Origin: an uncultured Mitsuokella sp.
Lineage (GTDB): Bacteria; Bacillota; Negativicutes; Selenomonadales; Selenomonadaceae
NCBI GenBank assembly: GCA_945873115.1
Contig: CAMCBT010000003.1
Location: forward strand, 1-64,000
DNA: 64,000 nt
Reading direction: 5' to 3'
The first letter of the stretch is position 1. Each line of letters begins with the position of its first letter. The notes under the pieces are model-generated. The model did no database searches. It had not been told where the DNA came from and was given only the letters and a program-made list of their open reading frames with translations. The translations under genes were made by a program, and so were the position numbers. Below, one piece after another: positions 43,225 through 53,197 of this stretch.

Positions 43225-43887
43225 ATGCTTACCTATCTATATTTCATCCCCTCCTTTCTGGGAGGCCTCCTCTTCGCCCATTTTGCCTCCCGTCTCGTGG
43301 ACGTCTTTTACAAGCGGCGCGCAGAGCACCTCACATTTCCTGAGGATATCAAAGAGCGCAGCAAGCGCCGCAGGATTTATCTGACGGTAGGGGCCACCCT
43401 CATCTTCTACTTCGCCTCCATCCTCACCCTCGGAGTCCCCGCCTTCCTCCTTCATGTCCTCCCCTGCCTGCTGCTCCTGCTGGTGGTCATCACCGACAGC
43501 GAGCAGCACCTGATATTTGATGAAATCAATGGCGGCCTCGTCATCCTCGGCATTCTATCCGTCCTTCTATCCCACCTGGGCCAAAAAAGTAGCATCCCTG
43601 CCGGTGCCCTAGACGCACCAATTCCCACCGCTCTGGTGGCCGGCCTTGCCTTTGCGGGGCTCGCCATCCTCACCCGGGGCGGCATCGGCGGCGGCGACGT
43701 GAAGCTGCTCTTTGCCCTGGGTCTTCTCCTGGGGGCGGACCGCACCATGGCCTGCGTCTTCATTGGAGCCCTCGCCGGGGGCATCGGTGCCCTCCTCCAT
43801 CTCCTCCGAAAGGGCAGCAAGAAGGATCTCATCGCCTATGGCCCCTACTACGCCATCCCGGGGATGCTCCTCCTGCTCCTGCCCTGA
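43225..43887 (+). CDS. Prepilin peptidase (A24 family), lacking the methylase-type N-terminal domain
   Basis: This 220-residue polytopic membrane aspartyl protease has two active-site aspartates in DSEQHLIFDEIN (about residue 92) and the GGGDVKL motif (about 157). The zinc-finger methylase domain seen in classical GspO/PilD is absent, so it may only cleave. Its substrate could be the pseudopilin-like protein at 28.7 kb. It lies 39 bases after hypF. Confidence 0.85.
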   Translation: MLTYLYFIPSFLGGLLFAHFASRLVDVFYKRRAEHLTFPEDIKERSKRRRIYLTVGATLIFYFASILTLGVPAFLLHVLPCLLLLLVVITDSEQHLIFDEINGGLVILGILSVLLSHLGQKSSIPAGALDAPIPTALVAGLAFAGLAILTRGGIGGGDVKLLFALGLLLGADRTMACVFIGALAGGIGALLHLLRKGSKKDLIAYGPYYAIPGMLLLLLP

Positions 43888-43927
43888 GGACATGACCCCC
43901 ATAGGGGCTTCTCCTTTCCCTCCAGCT

Positions 43928-43951
43928 TTGCTAAAATATTTTGGAAAGCAA
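43928..43951. promoter_or_regulatory. Inverted repeat TTGCT-N14-AGCAA before cbiM
   Basis: The repeat lies 25 bases before the cbiM ATG. TAAAAT (43932-43937), which begins on the last base of the left arm, is a possible -10 for the transporter operon; the -35 is poor (TTCTCC). It could be an operator for a metal-responsive repressor, but does not match the known NikR box. Confidence 0.35.
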
Positions 43952-43976
43952 GTCTGTGTAAAAAGAAGGGAGCCCT

Positions 43977-44975
43977 ATGCATATTCCGGAAAATTATCTC
44001 AGTCCCTCCACCTGCGCCGTATTCGGTGCGGCGATGATGCCCGTCTGGTGGATGGCGGTGAAGAAGGTCAAGGAAGAGCTGCCTCGGGAGAAAATCTCCC
44101 TTCTGGGGGCCTTTGCCTCCTTCTCCTTCCTCGCCATGATGTTCAACCTGCCTCTGCCGGGGGGCACCACGGGCCACGCGGTGGGGTCGGTGCTCCTCTC
44201 TATACTCTTCGGCCCCTGGGCGGCCTGCCTCGCCGTGAGCCTAGCCCTCTTCGTCCAGGCCCTCTTCTTCGGGGACGGCGGCCTCCTGGCCTTTGGGGCG
44301 AATGCCTTCAATATGGCCTTTCTCATGCCCTTCGGCGGGGCGCTCCTCTACCGGGCGCTCCGCTCCCTGCTGCCCCCTATGGCGGCGGCGGGCATTGCCG
44401 CCTACGTTGGGCTGAATCTCGCCGCCCTCATGGCGGCCATCGAATTCGGCCTCCAGCCGCTGCTCTTTACGGACGGGGTCGGCCATGCCCTCTATGCCCC
44501 CTACCCCCTTTCCATTTCCATCCCCGCCATGATGGTGGGCCACCTGACTCTCTTCGGCCTGGCGGAGGCCCTCTTCACCTGCGGCGTCCTCGCCTTCCTG
44601 GCCCGGGTCCAGCCGGAGCTCTCGGAGAAGGGAACGGCATCCTCCCGCGGGGTCTGGCCCCTCATCGGTGCCCTCATCGCCCTGTCGCCCCTGGGGCTCC
44701 TCGCCGCCGGGACAGCCTGGGGCGAGTGGTCCCCGGAGGAGATTGCAGAGCAGACCTTCTCGGGAGCCCCATTGGGCTACACACCCACGGGAATGGAGGC
44801 GGGCTTCTCCCTCGAGGCCCTTTTCCCGGACTACGCCCTGGAGGGACTCTCGGAGCCCACGGGCTATGTGCTCTCCGCCTGCATCGGCACGGCCCTGCTC
44901 GTGCTGCTCTTCAAGGTTCTCTCGTCCCTCCAGCCAAAGCGGGCGGACTACGGTACCCATCGGAGCGAGGCATGA
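43977..44975 (+). CDS. cbiM: ECF transporter CbiM-type substrate-binding component (Co/Ni), with fused CbiN-like domain
   Basis: This 332-residue protein begins with M-H-I-P, whose N-terminal Met-His is part of the metal site in NikM/CbiM; H2 and the GGTTGHAVG motif (about residue 60) are present. About seven transmembrane segments are followed by a CbiN/PDGLE-like domain (ALSPLGLLAAGTAWGEW and FPDYALEGL). It is the S component that recognises Co2+ or Ni2+. Nickel is favoured because hypF precedes it, but the sequence does not decide. ATG 43977 follows AAGGGAG. Confidence 0.92.
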   Translation: MHIPENYLSPSTCAVFGAAMMPVWWMAVKKVKEELPREKISLLGAFASFSFLAMMFNLPLPGGTTGHAVGSVLLSILFGPWAACLAVSLALFVQALFFGDGGLLAFGANAFNMAFLMPFGGALLYRALRSLLPPMAAAGIAAYVGLNLAALMAAIEFGLQPLLFTDGVGHALYAPYPLSISIPAMMVGHLTLFGLAEALFTCGVLAFLARVQPELSEKGTASSRGVWPLIGALIALSPLGLLAAGTAWGEWSPEEIAEQTFSGAPLGYTPTGMEAGFSLEALFPDYALEGLSEPTGYVLSACIGTALLVLLFKVLSSLQPKRADYGTHRSEA

Positions 44976-45769
44976 CTAATCTGCCCGACTGGGCCATGCG
45001 TCCGGAAAACTATAAAGCAACAGCAAAAAGGGAGCGGTATCTCTTCCGCTCCCTTTTGCATATCACGTCGCTACTTCGCACCTTTTCCGCCTTGCGGGAG
45101 GCCCGCAGGTGTCCCATCTCCCCTTTGGCAGGGCTTATCTCCTTGCTGGCCTTCACCCTGCTCTGCTGCCTGACCCATCGCGCCCTCTTTCTCCTGGCCC
45201 TCTACGCCCCGCTGCTCCTTGCCCTGTGCTTTCTCCCCGCTGAGGCACTGGGGCGCATATTCCTCTCCGCCTTTCTCGTGGCGGCCGCCTCCTTTCTCCT
45301 CGTGGCCCCCGCCGTCTTTCTAGGAGGTGCAGGCCTCTCTCTCCTCATCCCCCTCAAGACCCTCTGGACGCTGCTGGTCCTGCGTCTCTACGGCAGCCTC
45401 TTTTCCTGGAACGCCATCACGGGAGCCCTCGCCCGCCTTCGCATCCCCGGCCTCCTCATCTTCCTCTTGGACACGATGCTACGGAATCTCGACATACTGG
45501 CGCGGCAAGCGGGGAATCAGCTAAGTGCCCTTCGCCTGCGCTCCATCGGAGCGGACAGGGGGGGGCGGAGCCTATTTTCACTCCTAGGCACTCTTTTCCT
45601 GCGGACCCAGGCCACCCAGGAAGCGACCCAGGAAGCCATGGTATGCCGGGGCTTCTCCGGCACGTATCCCAGGCCCCTTGGCAGCAGCTGGAAGCGGGGA
45701 GACGTCCTCCTGCTCCTGGCCACGCTCTTTTATGTGTTTCTGTTCTTCCAAAAGGAGATGCCCCTTTGA
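44972..45769 (+). CDS. cbiQ: ECF transporter transmembrane component CbiQ
   Basis: This 265-residue membrane protein is the T component that couples the S subunit to the ATPase. Several hydrophobic segments (LISLLAFTLLCCLTHRALF and others) are followed by the coupling-helix region containing the ARxRG/RSIGADRGG-like motif. ATG 44972 overlaps the cbiM stop in ATGA, indicating translational coupling. Confidence 0.9.
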   Translation: MTNLPDWAMRPENYKATAKRERYLFRSLLHITSLLRTFSALREARRCPISPLAGLISLLAFTLLCCLTHRALFLLALYAPLLLALCFLPAEALGRIFLSAFLVAAASFLLVAPAVFLGGAGLSLLIPLKTLWTLLVLRLYGSLFSWNAITGALARLRIPGLLIFLLDTMLRNLDILARQAGNQLSALRLRSIGADRGGRSLFSLLGTLFLRTQATQEATQEAMVCRGFSGTYPRPLGSSWKRGDVLLLLATLFYVFLFFQKEMPL

Positions 45770-46449
45770 TTCGCCTCGACGACATCTGCTGTGCCTACGA
45801 TGGGAAGCCCGTCCTCTCCCACGTCTCCTTCCACCTGCGGGGTGGAAGCTGCACGGCCCTCCTGGGGCCAAACGGCGCGGGAAAATCCACCCTCCTTCGC
45901 CTCTTGAATGGCCTCGTCTTCCCGGAAATCGGCACCTACAACTTCGCCGGTACTCCCATCACGGAAAAGGCCCTTAAGGATGCAGTCTTTGAAAAGACCT
46001 TCCACCAGCGCATCGGCTTTGTCTGGCAGAGCCCCGATATCCAGCTCTTCTGCAGCAGCGTTGAGGAGGAGCTCTCCTTCGGCCCACGCCAAATGGGGCT
46101 GGCGCCCGAGGCTATCCAGCAGAGGGTGGAGGATGCCCTCGCTCTCTTCCATATTGAGGAGCTCCGTAGCCGCGCCCCCTACACCCTCTCCGGGGGCGAG
46201 AAGCAGCGGGTGGCCCTCGCCTCCATCCTCACCATGAATCCAGAGGTCTGGACGCTGGATGAGCCCTTCTCCGCCCTGGATGCAGAGGGACAGGCAGAGC
46301 TCCTTTCCTTCCTTGAGGCTCTGAAGGCGGCGGGAAAGACGCTTCTCATCGCCACCCACGACGCCGGGAGCCTAGGCCCTCTCCTCGATGGTGCTCTGAC
46401 CCTCCGTCGCGACCATACCCTGCTGGCAGAGGGGGCTGCGATTCCCTGA
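45766..46449 (+). CDS. cbiO: ECF transporter ATP-binding protein CbiO
   Basis: This 227-residue ABC ATPase has Walker A (LLGPNGAGKSTL), Q-loop (WQSPDIQLF), signature LSGGEKQRVALA, Walker B (VWTLDEPFSALD) and an H-loop (ATHD). A single copy suggests a homodimer of ATPases. The start is TTG 45766, which overlaps the cbiQ stop in TTGA, with AAGGAG 7 bases upstream. This is the last gene of the cbiMQO unit. Confidence 0.93.
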   Translation: MIRLDDICCAYDGKPVLSHVSFHLRGGSCTALLGPNGAGKSTLLRLLNGLVFPEIGTYNFAGTPITEKALKDAVFEKTFHQRIGFVWQSPDIQLFCSSVEEELSFGPRQMGLAPEAIQQRVEDALALFHIEELRSRAPYTLSGGEKQRVALASILTMNPEVWTLDEPFSALDAEGQAELLSFLEALKAAGKTLLIATHDAGSLGPLLDGALTLRRDHTLLAEGAAIP

Positions 46450-46486
46450 AAAATGCATTTTCTTCCAGAAAAGTCCCCTTGAGCAC

Positions 46487-46515
46487 TTGCATTTTTTGAT
46501 AAGGCATGATAAAGT
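46487..46515 (+). promoter_or_regulatory. rpsT promoter
   Basis: TTGCAT (46487-46492) and TAAAGT (46510-46515) are 17 bases apart, 35 bases before the TTG start. Confidence 0.6.
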
Positions 46516-46549
46516 TATTTAGAAATGATACCGCAAGGGGGTGAAATAC

Positions 46550-46816
46550 TTGCCTAACATCAAAGCATCTATCCTGAGTGTGAAATCCGACGCTAAGCGC
46601 CATGCAAAGAACGCTGCTGAGAAGTCCCGTGTCCGCACGGCTGCCCGCCGCGTCCTCGAGGCTATCGAGTCTGGCGATGTCGACGAAGCGAAGTCCTGCC
46701 TGCGTCTTGCCTGCAAGACGATTGATCAGGCTGCTGCCAACAAGGTCTTCCACAAGAACTGCGCAGCTCGTAAGAAGTCTCGCCTCGCCCGCAAGGTCAA
46801 CGCACTGGCGAAGTAA
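46550..46816 (+). CDS. rpsT: 30S ribosomal protein S20
   Basis: This 88-residue basic protein binds 16S rRNA at the base of the body. The start is TTG 46550, giving PNIKASILSVKSDAKRHAKNA, the canonical N-terminus; GGGGGTGA lies 6 bases upstream, and the GTG at 46541 is an unlikely alternative. The family is of standard length. TTG starts are common in S20 genes and are linked to autoregulation in E. coli. Confidence 0.97.
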   Translation: MPNIKASILSVKSDAKRHAKNAAEKSRVRTAARRVLEAIESGDVDEAKSCLRLACKTIDQAAANKVFHKNCAARKKSRLARKVNALAK

Positions 46817-46828
46817 GAGTCGCTCCAT

Positions 46829-46879
46829 AGAAAACGGGAGTATTCCAGGAATCTGATTCCAGGAATACTCCCGTTTTCT
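46829..46879. terminator. Very long hairpin terminator after rpsT, acting in both directions
   Basis: This is an 18-bp perfect stem, from AGAAAACGGGAG at the outer end, with an additional palindromic inner part (GGAATC/GATTCC), and TTTTCT on both outer sides. It separates rpsT from the convergent pyr operon end. Confidence 0.9.
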
Positions 46880-46984
46880 GTTGCAATGCTTTTGTAAAAG
46901 GATACTATTCGCACCCTAGAATACTATTTCCATGAAGCGTTGGGAGGGCATCTTCGCTACTCGCAAGGGGCTGGACATTAAAAA

Positions 46985-47560
46985 TTATTTTCCTGTGCTT
47001 CCCCGCTTTGTCATGGGGATGCCCTGCTTGCAGAGGGGGCAGTCCTCGGGCTTATAGGTCTCCACGTCCATTGTGAGGAGGGCATACTTCTCCACGCCCT
47101 CGAACTGGGCCTTGCCGGCGCTGCGATCCACCAGCATGGAGACGGCCACGGGGATGCCGCCGTGGCTACGGACCACATCGATGACCTCCTGGATGGAGCC
47201 GCCCGTGGTCACGATGTCCTCGACGATGAGACAGCGCTCCCCCTCGTGGAGGGTGAAGCCCCGGCGGAAAGTCATCTTGCCGTCCACCCGCTCCGTGAAG
47301 ATGGCCCGGGTCCCCAGGGCCTTGCCCGTCTCATGGGCCAGCAGGATGCCGCCCGTCACAGGGCCCACGACGGTCTCAATCCTTGCGTCCTTGAAGTGCT
47401 CCGCCATGGCCTTGCAGAGCTTCTCCGTATACTCGGGATGCTGGAGAACATTGAACTTCTCCACATAGTGGGGGCTGTGGAGCCCCGAGGTCAGGAGGAA
47501 ATGGCCATCCATGATGGCATTTGTCTTGATGAGAAGCTCCTTTACTTCTTCCTGGGTCAT
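46985..47560 (-). CDS. pyrE: Orotate phosphoribosyltransferase
   Basis: This 191-residue enzyme joins PRPP and orotate to give OMP. The PRPP-binding loop ERCLIVEDIVTTGGSIQE is seen near residue 115. It is the last gene of the pyr operon, overlapping pyrF by 4 bases. The C-terminal tail (CPLCKQGIP) carries a CxxC pair. Confidence 0.97.
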   Translation of the reverse strand: MTQEEVKELLIKTNAIMDGHFLLTSGLHSPHYVEKFNVLQHPEYTEKLCKAMAEHFKDARIETVVGPVTGGILLAHETGKALGTRAIFTERVDGKMTFRRGFTLHEGERCLIVEDIVTTGGSIQEVIDVVRSHGGIPVAVSMLVDRSAGKAQFEGVEKYALLTMDVETYKPEDCPLCKQGIPMTKRGSTGK

Positions 47561-48276
47561 AGTGCTTTCTCCATTTCTTGTAGAATCTTTTCTGCCGCTT
47601 CCTTGGGCTTTGCCGCGGCCCGGATGGGACGGCCCACCACCAGATGGGAGGCCCCAGCCTGGAGGGCTGCAGAGGGCGTCGCCACCCGGCTCTGGTCGTC
47701 AATGGCGGCATCGGCCGGGCGCACCCCTGGGGTCACGATGAGGAAATCTTCCCCGCAGGCCTTTCGTATCGCCTCCGCCTCCTGGGGAGAGGCCACGACG
47801 CCGTCGAGGCCCGCTTCCTTCGCGAGGGTCGCATAGCGGAGCACCGCGTCCCGGACAGAGCGCTCATTGCCCATGGCATGCCAGTCCATCTCCCCGATGC
47901 TGGTGAGCACGGTGATGGCGATGAGCTTCGGAGCCGGGACGCCCTTTTCCGCCGCCGCCTCCCGGAGGCGCTCCGCCCCCGTCCGCATCATGAGGAGCCC
48001 GCCGGAGGCGTGGACATTCAGAATATCGGCCCCGAGGGCACTCAGGGAGCAGAGGCCCCCCGCCACCGTATTGGGAATGTCGTGGAGCTTCAGATCCAGG
48101 AAGACCTGCTTCCCCTCCCCCTTCAGCCATCGGACGATATCGCCCCCCACGCCGTAGAAAAGCTCCATGCCCACCTTATAGAAGGAGACGGCCTCTCCCA
48201 GCTCCTTCACGAGAGCCTTGGCCGCTTCTTCCTCAGAATAGTCCAGTGCGACGATGAGTCGATCCTTTGCTGTCAT
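47557..48276 (-). CDS. pyrF: Orotidine-5'-phosphate decarboxylase
   Basis: This 239-residue enzyme converts OMP to UMP. The active-site [11 protein letters not shown] segment is intact (residues about 60-70). ATG 48276 overlaps pyrD in ATGA; an extension to 48375 is inside pyrD. It overlaps pyrE by 4 bases, so pyrD-pyrF-pyrE are coupled. Confidence 0.97.
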   Translation of the reverse strand: MTAKDRLIVALDYSEEEAAKALVKELGEAVSFYKVGMELFYGVGGDIVRWLKGEGKQVFLDLKLHDIPNTVAGGLCSLSALGADILNVHASGGLLMMRTGAERLREAAAEKGVPAPKLIAITVLTSIGEMDWHAMGNERSVRDAVLRYATLAKEAGLDGVVASPQEAEAIRKACGEDFLIVTPGVRPADAAIDDQSRVATPSAALQAGASHLVVGRPIRAAAKPKEAAEKILQEMEKAL

Positions 48277-49205
48277 ACGAGATCCCCCCGCAAAAATCCA
48301 TCGTTTGCCTTGCCGATAAGCTCCCGATAGGAGCGAAGCTTCTGCCGGCGCACGTAGGCTGCTATCCCATCGCATATCTTCATGGTGACCTCCGGATCCG
48401 TGAAGTTCGCCGTGCCCACGGCGACGACCTCCGCCCCCGCCAGGAGGAACTCCAGGGCGTCCTCGGTGCTTGCGATGCCTCCCATGCCGATGATGGGAAT
48501 CTTCACGGCCCGGGCCACCTGGTAGACCATCCGCAGGGCCACGGGCTTTACCGCGGGGCCCGAAAGGCCCCCCGTCACATTGCCGAGGACTGGCCGGCGC
48601 CTCTCGATGTCAATCTCCATACCGATGAGCGTATTGATGAGGGAGACAGCGTCGGCCCCCGCCTCCTCCACGGCCCTTGCCATGAGGCAGATATCCGTGA
48701 CATTCGGCGAGAGCTTCAAGATGACGGGCTTTTTCGTGTTCGCCTTGGCGGCGTGGACGACGGCAGAGGCCGCCGCAGGATCCGTGCCAAAGACGATGCC
48801 CCCCTCCTTCACATTGGGACAGGAGACATTGAGCTCGATGGCAGCGACCCCGGGCACGTCCAGCATTGCCGCCAGCTCCCCGTACTCCTCCACGGAGCTG
48901 CCGGAGATGTTGACGATGACATTCATCTCATCCTTAATACGGGGAAGGATATCCGAGAGGAAGTACTCCACCCCCGGGTTCTCCAAGCCGATGCAGTTCA
49001 GCATGCCCATGGGGGTCTCGGTGATGCGCACCCCATCGTTTCCCCGACGGGGCTGACGGGTGGTCCCCTTCACCATGATGCCCCCCAGGCGGGATAGATC
49101 CACGAAGTCACGAAACTCCTCCCCGAAGCCGAAGGTCCCCGAGGCCGTCAGCACCGGCGAGGCCATCTTTATGCCGAGAAAGGTCGTTTCCAAAGTCGAA
49201 TCCAT
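48273..49205 (-). CDS. pyrD: Dihydroorotate dehydrogenase B, catalytic subunit PyrDB
   Basis: This 310-residue FMN enzyme oxidises dihydroorotate to orotate using NAD through PyrK. The motif [11 protein letters not shown] includes the catalytic Cys expected for class 1B, and [17 protein letters not shown] the phosphate-binding loop. Its pairing with pyrK confirms type B. ATG 49205 overlaps the pyrK stop by one base. Confidence 0.97.
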   Translation of the reverse strand: MDSTLETTFLGIKMASPVLTASGTFGFGEEFRDFVDLSRLGGIMVKGTTRQPRRGNDGVRITETPMGMLNCIGLENPGVEYFLSDILPRIKDEMNVIVNISGSSVEEYGELAAMLDVPGVAAIELNVSCPNVKEGGIVFGTDPAAASAVVHAAKANTKKPVILKLSPNVTDICLMARAVEEAGADAVSLINTLIGMEIDIERRRPVLGNVTGGLSGPAVKPVALRMVYQVARAVKIPIIGMGGIASTEDALEFLLAGAEVVAVGTANFTDPEVTMKICDGIAAYVRRQKLRSYRELIGKANDGFLRGDLV

Positions 49206-49975
49206 CAGAAGAACACCTCCTCAGCGGGAAAGACGGGGCCGTCCTTGCAGACCTTCCTGCGGCCATGGGCTGTATCGATGGAGCAGGAAAGGCAGGCCCC
49301 GAGGCCGCAGCCCATGCGACGCTCCAGGGAAACCTGGCAGGGAGTCCCCTTTTCCTTCGCGATAGCCGCCACGGCCTTCATCATGGGGTCAGGGCCGCAG
49401 ACGACGACGGCATCGTAGCTACCCTCCGAGAGGAGCTTTGGCAAAAGCTCCGTGACGAAGCCTTTCGTGCCGACGGAGCCGTCGTCCGTGGTGATATGGA
49501 TATTCTTCGCGATGCCGGCGAAGAGGGAGCGCCAGAAGACCTCCTCCTCGCTGCGGCCGCCCATGAGCACATCCGCCTTCCCCTTCATGCCGGCGGCATA
49601 GAAGAAGAGTGGAGAGAGCCCCATGCCGCCGCCGACGATGAGGGGGTGCTTATGCTCCATGGAAAAGCCATTGCCCAGGGGCCCCAGGAGGTTGACCGTA
49701 TCCCCCGCCTTGAGCTTGGCCATTGCCCGGGTGCCGCGGCCTATGACCCGGTAGATAAAGGCCACGATGCCATTTTCCCGGTCTGCCGCCACGACGCCCA
49801 CGGGGCGCCGGAGGATAAAGGCGCCCGTCAGGATACGAATATCCACGAACTGGCCCGGCCTTGCGGCAGCTGCGATTTTCGGCGCGTGGACGGCAAGGTA
49901 GTAGACCCCCTCCGCCAGACGCTGCTGCCCCTTGACCTTTGCATCCTCCAGGAGCTTCTGTGTCGAATCAGGCAA
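49205..49975 (-). CDS. pyrK: Dihydroorotate dehydrogenase B electron transfer subunit PyrK
   Basis: This 256-residue iron-sulfur flavoprotein passes electrons from PyrD to NAD. It has an FAD-binding domain ([12 protein letters not shown]) and an NAD-binding domain. The C-terminal [2Fe-2S] cluster cysteines are in [12 protein letters not shown] plus a later Cys in KVCKDG. TTG 49975 is preferred, with GGAGG about 8 bases upstream within carB and an 8-base overlap with it; ATG 49996 is an alternative start giving a slightly longer N-terminus. Confidence 0.94.
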   Translation of the reverse strand: MPDSTQKLLEDAKVKGQQRLAEGVYYLAVHAPKIAAAARPGQFVDIRILTGAFILRRPVGVVAADRENGIVAFIYRVIGRGTRAMAKLKAGDTVNLLGPLGNGFSMEHKHPLIVGGGMGLSPLFFYAAGMKGKADVLMGGRSEEEVFWRSLFAGIAKNIHITTDDGSVGTKGFVTELLPKLLSEGSYDAVVVCGPDPMMKAVAAIAKEKGTPCQVSLERRMGCGLGACLSCSIDTAHGRRKVCKDGPVFPAEEVFF

Positions 49976-52900
49976 GGTCGTCACCTCCGCCCACATAGTC
50001 CTGGATGGCGAGAGAATACACGAGGCGGCGTTCCTTCATGAAGGAGAGCACCCGCAGCACCTCCCAGGCCGTATCGAGGGAGGTCAGGCAGGCGATGCCG
50101 TGCTCCACCGTGGCCCGGCGGATCTTGAAGCCGTCCTTTGCGGAGTGACGGCCCTGGGTCAAGGTGTTGATGACCATGTTGATCTTGCCGCTCTTGATGC
50201 GCTCGATGATATCGGAGCTGCGCTCGTGAACCTTGCCCACCACCTCTGCGTCGATGCCCACGGACTCGATGGCGGCGGCTGTGCCCTCCGTGGCGGCAAT
50301 CTTGAAGCCCAGCTCCGAGAAGGCGCGGGCCAGCTGCTTGAGCTCGTCCTTATCCTTATCGGCCACGGTGAAGAGGATGCAGCCCTCCGTGGGCACCTTT
50401 ATCCCGGAGCCCACGATGGCCTTGTAGAGGGCCCGGGCATAGTGATAGTCGATGCCCATGACCTCGCCGGTGGACTTCATCTCAGGCCCGAGGGCGATGT
50501 CCACGTCCGTCATCTTCGCAAAGGAGAAGACAGGTGCCTTCACCGCCACGTATGGCTTCGGCGGGACGATGCCGGGATGGAGGCCCAGCTCACGGATAGT
50601 ACTTCCCAGGGCGATGCGGGTGGCGATATCCACCATGTCCACATTTGTGACCTTCGACAGGAAGGGCACCGTGCGGGAGGATCGGGGGTTCACCTCGATG
50701 ATGTAGACCTCCCCCTCCACCACCACGAACTGGATGTTCAAGAGGCCCTTGACGTGGAGTGCCACCGCCAGCCGCTTCGTGTAGTCGATGATGGTGTAGA
50801 TGACCTTCGCCGGGAGTGTCTGCGGAGGATAGACGGCGATGGAATCGCCGGAGTGGACGCCCGCCCGCTCCACATGCTCCATGATGCCCGGGATGATGAC
50901 ATCCACCCCATCGGAGATGCCGTCCACCTCCACCTCGGTGCCCTGCATGTAGCAATCCACCAGGACGGGATGATCCGGCGTCACCTTCACGGCCCGGCTC
51001 ATGTAGTCCCGGAGCTCTGCCTCGTTGTAGACGATTTCCATGGCCCGGCCCCCCAGCACGTAGGAGGGGCGCACCATGACGGGATAGCCAATCTTGGCAG
51101 CGCCATTTACTGCGTCCTGGAGATTCGTCACGCTGATGCCCTGGGGACGGGGAATCTTCGTCTGGGTAAGCACCTCATCGAAGCGCTCCCGATCCTCTGC
51201 CCGGTCGATATCATCCACAGAGGTGCCGAAGACCTTGACCCCCGCCTTCTGGAGGGAGGCGGCGAGATTGATGGCCGTCTGACCGCCGAACTGGACGATG
51301 ACGCCCTCCGGCTTCTCCTTGTCGATGATATTTAAGACATCCTCCGGCGTCAGGGGCTCGAAATAGAGCCGGTCGGAGATATCGAAGTCCGTGGAGACGG
51401 TCTCCGGGTTGTTGTTGATGATAATGGCCTCGATGCCCATTTCCCGAAGGGCCCAGACGGAGTGGACGGAGCAATAGTCGAACTCCACACCCTGGCCGAT
51501 GCGGATGGGGCCGGAGCCCAGCACGACAACCTTCCGGGCATTGGAGGTGCGCACCTCGTCCTCCTGAGCGCTGAAGGTGGAGTAGTAGTAGGGCGTTGCT
51601 GCCTCAAACTCTGCGGCGCAGGTATCCACCATCTTGTAGCAGGGGAGGATGCCCTCCATCTTGCGCATGGAGCGGATCTCGTCGGCGGATTTGCCTGTGA
51701 TTTCCGCGATGGAGCGGTCCGCGAGGCCCACGTCCTTTGCGGCCCGAAGAAGCTTCGGGGTGAGGCTCCCCTCCTTCAGCCGATTCTCCACGTCGGCGAT
51801 ATTCTTGAGCTTCTCGATGAACCAGTTGTCGATCTTCGTGACCTGGTGGATTTCCTCCACGGAGAGGAGCCGACGGCGGAGAATCTCGCTGATGACGAAG
51901 ATGCGCTCGTCGTTGATGCGGGAGAGGTTCTTCTTGAGCCGCTCGTCGTCCCAATCATCCATCTTGTCCATATGGAGGCGATGGACACCGATTTCGAGAG
52001 ACCGGACGGCCTTCAGGATGGCTCCCTCGAAGTGGCGGTCGATGCTCATGACCTCGCCCGTGGCCTTCATCTGGGTGCCCAGGGTCTTGTCCGCATAGAC
52101 GAACTTGTCGAAGGGCCACCGGGGGAACTTCACGACGCAGTAGTCGAGGGCGGGCTCGAAGCAGGCCTTCGTCTTCTGTGTCACGGCATTCGTGATTTCA
52201 TCAAGCGTATAGCCGATGGCGATTTTCGCCGATACCTTGGCTATTGGGTAGCCCGTCGCCTTCGAGGCCAGGGCCGAGGAGCGGCTCACGCGTGGATTCA
52301 CCTCGATGACATAGTAGCGGTTGCTCTTGGGGTCCAGCGCATACTGGGCGTTGCAGCCGCCCTCGATGCCCAGCTCCCGAATGATGCGAAGGGACGCGGA
52401 GCGGAGCATCTGGTACTCGTGATCCGTCAGGGTCTGGGAGGGGGCCACCACGATGGAGTCGCCGGTGTGGACGCCCACCGGGTCGAAGTTCTCCATGTTG
52501 CAGACGGTGATGCAGTTATCGGCACCATCGCGCATGACCTCGTACTCGATTTCCTTCCAGCCCGCCACGCTGCGCTCGATGAGCACCTGGCCGATCATCG
52601 AGTAGGCGAGACCCTTGATGACGATCTCGATGAGCTCCTCCTCATTTTCGGCGATGCCGCCGCCGGTGCCGCCCATGGTGTAGGCGGGGCGCACGATGAC
52701 CGGGTAGCCGATGTCATTGGCGAACTCCACGGCGGAGGGCACATCCTCCACAATGGTGCTCTCCGGGATGGGCTCCCCGAGCTTTTCCATGGTCTCCTTG
52801 AAGAGCTCCCGATCCTCCGCCCGCTTGATGGCAGAGAGCGGCGTGCCGAGAAGCTCCACGTTGAACTTCTCGAGAACTCCCGCCTCCGAGAGCTGCACGG

Positions 52901-53195
52901 CAAGATTCAGGCCCGCCTGGCCGCCGAGGGTGGCCAGCAACCCGTCCGGCCGCTCCTTCTCGATGATGGTAGTGAGAAAATCCACCGTCAAGGGCTCAAT
53001 GTAGACCCGGTCGGCGATATGTGTATCCGTCATGATGGTGGCCGGGTTGGAGTTCACGAGGACCACCTCCAGGCCCTCCTCCTTCAGAGCGCGACAGGCC
53101 TGGGTGCCCGCGTAGTCGAACTCCGCCGCCTGGCCGATGATGATGGGGCCAGAGCCGATGACCATGACCTTCTTGAGATTTTCCTTTTTCGGCAT
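49968..53195 (-). CDS. carB: Carbamoyl-phosphate synthase large subunit
   Basis: This 1075-residue enzyme makes carbamoyl phosphate from ammonia, bicarbonate and two ATP. It has two homologous halves, each with an ATP-grasp domain ([17 protein letters not shown] and [17 protein letters not shown]), and a C-terminal allosteric MGS-like domain (about residues 930-1075). It lies 2 bases after carA. It serves both pyrimidine and arginine synthesis, but its place in the pyr operon indicates mainly UMP synthesis. Confidence 0.99.
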   Translation of the reverse strand: MPKKENLKKVMVIGSGPIIIGQAAEFDYAGTQACRALKEEGLEVVLVNSNPATIMTDTHIADRVYIEPLTVDFLTTIIEKERPDGLLATLGGQAGLNLAVQLSEAGVLEKFNVELLGTPLSAIKRAEDRELFKETMEKLGEPIPESTIVEDVPSAVEFANDIGYPVIVRPAYTMGGTGGGIAENEEELIEIVIKGLAYSMIGQVLIERSVAGWKEIEYEVMRDGADNCITVCNMENFDPVGVHTGDSIVVAPSQTLTDHEYQMLRSASLRIIRELGIEGGCNAQYALDPKSNRYYVIEVNPRVSRSSALASKATGYPIAKVSAKIAIGYTLDEITNAVTQKTKACFEPALDYCVVKFPRWPFDKFVYADKTLGTQMKATGEVMSIDRHFEGAILKAVRSLEIGVHRLHMDKMDDWDDERLKKNLSRINDERIFVISEILRRRLLSVEEIHQVTKIDNWFIEKLKNIADVENRLKEGSLTPKLLRAAKDVGLADRSIAEITGKSADEIRSMRKMEGILPCYKMVDTCAAEFEAATPYYYSTFSAQEDEVRTSNARKVVVLGSGPIRIGQGVEFDYCSVHSVWALREMGIEAIIINNNPETVSTDFDISDRLYFEPLTPEDVLNIIDKEKPEGVIVQFGGQTAINLAASLQKAGVKVFGTSVDDIDRAEDRERFDEVLTQTKIPRPQGISVTNLQDAVNGAAKIGYPVMVRPSYVLGGRAMEIVYNEAELRDYMSRAVKVTPDHPVLVDCYMQGTEVEVDGISDGVDVIIPGIMEHVERAGVHSGDSIAVYPPQTLPAKVIYTIIDYTKRLAVALHVKGLLNIQFVVVEGEVYIIEVNPRSSRTVPFLSKVTNVDMVDIATRIALGSTIRELGLHPGIVPPKPYVAVKAPVFSFAKMTDVDIALGPEMKSTGEVMGIDYHYARALYKAIVGSGIKVPTEGCILFTVADKDKDELKQLARAFSELGFKIAATEGTAAAIESVGIDAEVVGKVHERSSDIIERIKSGKINMVINTLTQGRHSAKDGFKIRRATVEHGIACLTSLDTAWEVLRVLSFMKERRLVYSLAIQDYVGGGDDLA

Positions 53196-53197
53196 CC

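Noticed and set aside
43712-45769. A single 685-codon plus-strand frame covering cbiM and cbiQ, as if fused
   Set aside because: The part before 44972 is out of frame with cbiM, which is itself complete; ATG 44972 overlaps the cbiM stop and gives a normal CbiQ.
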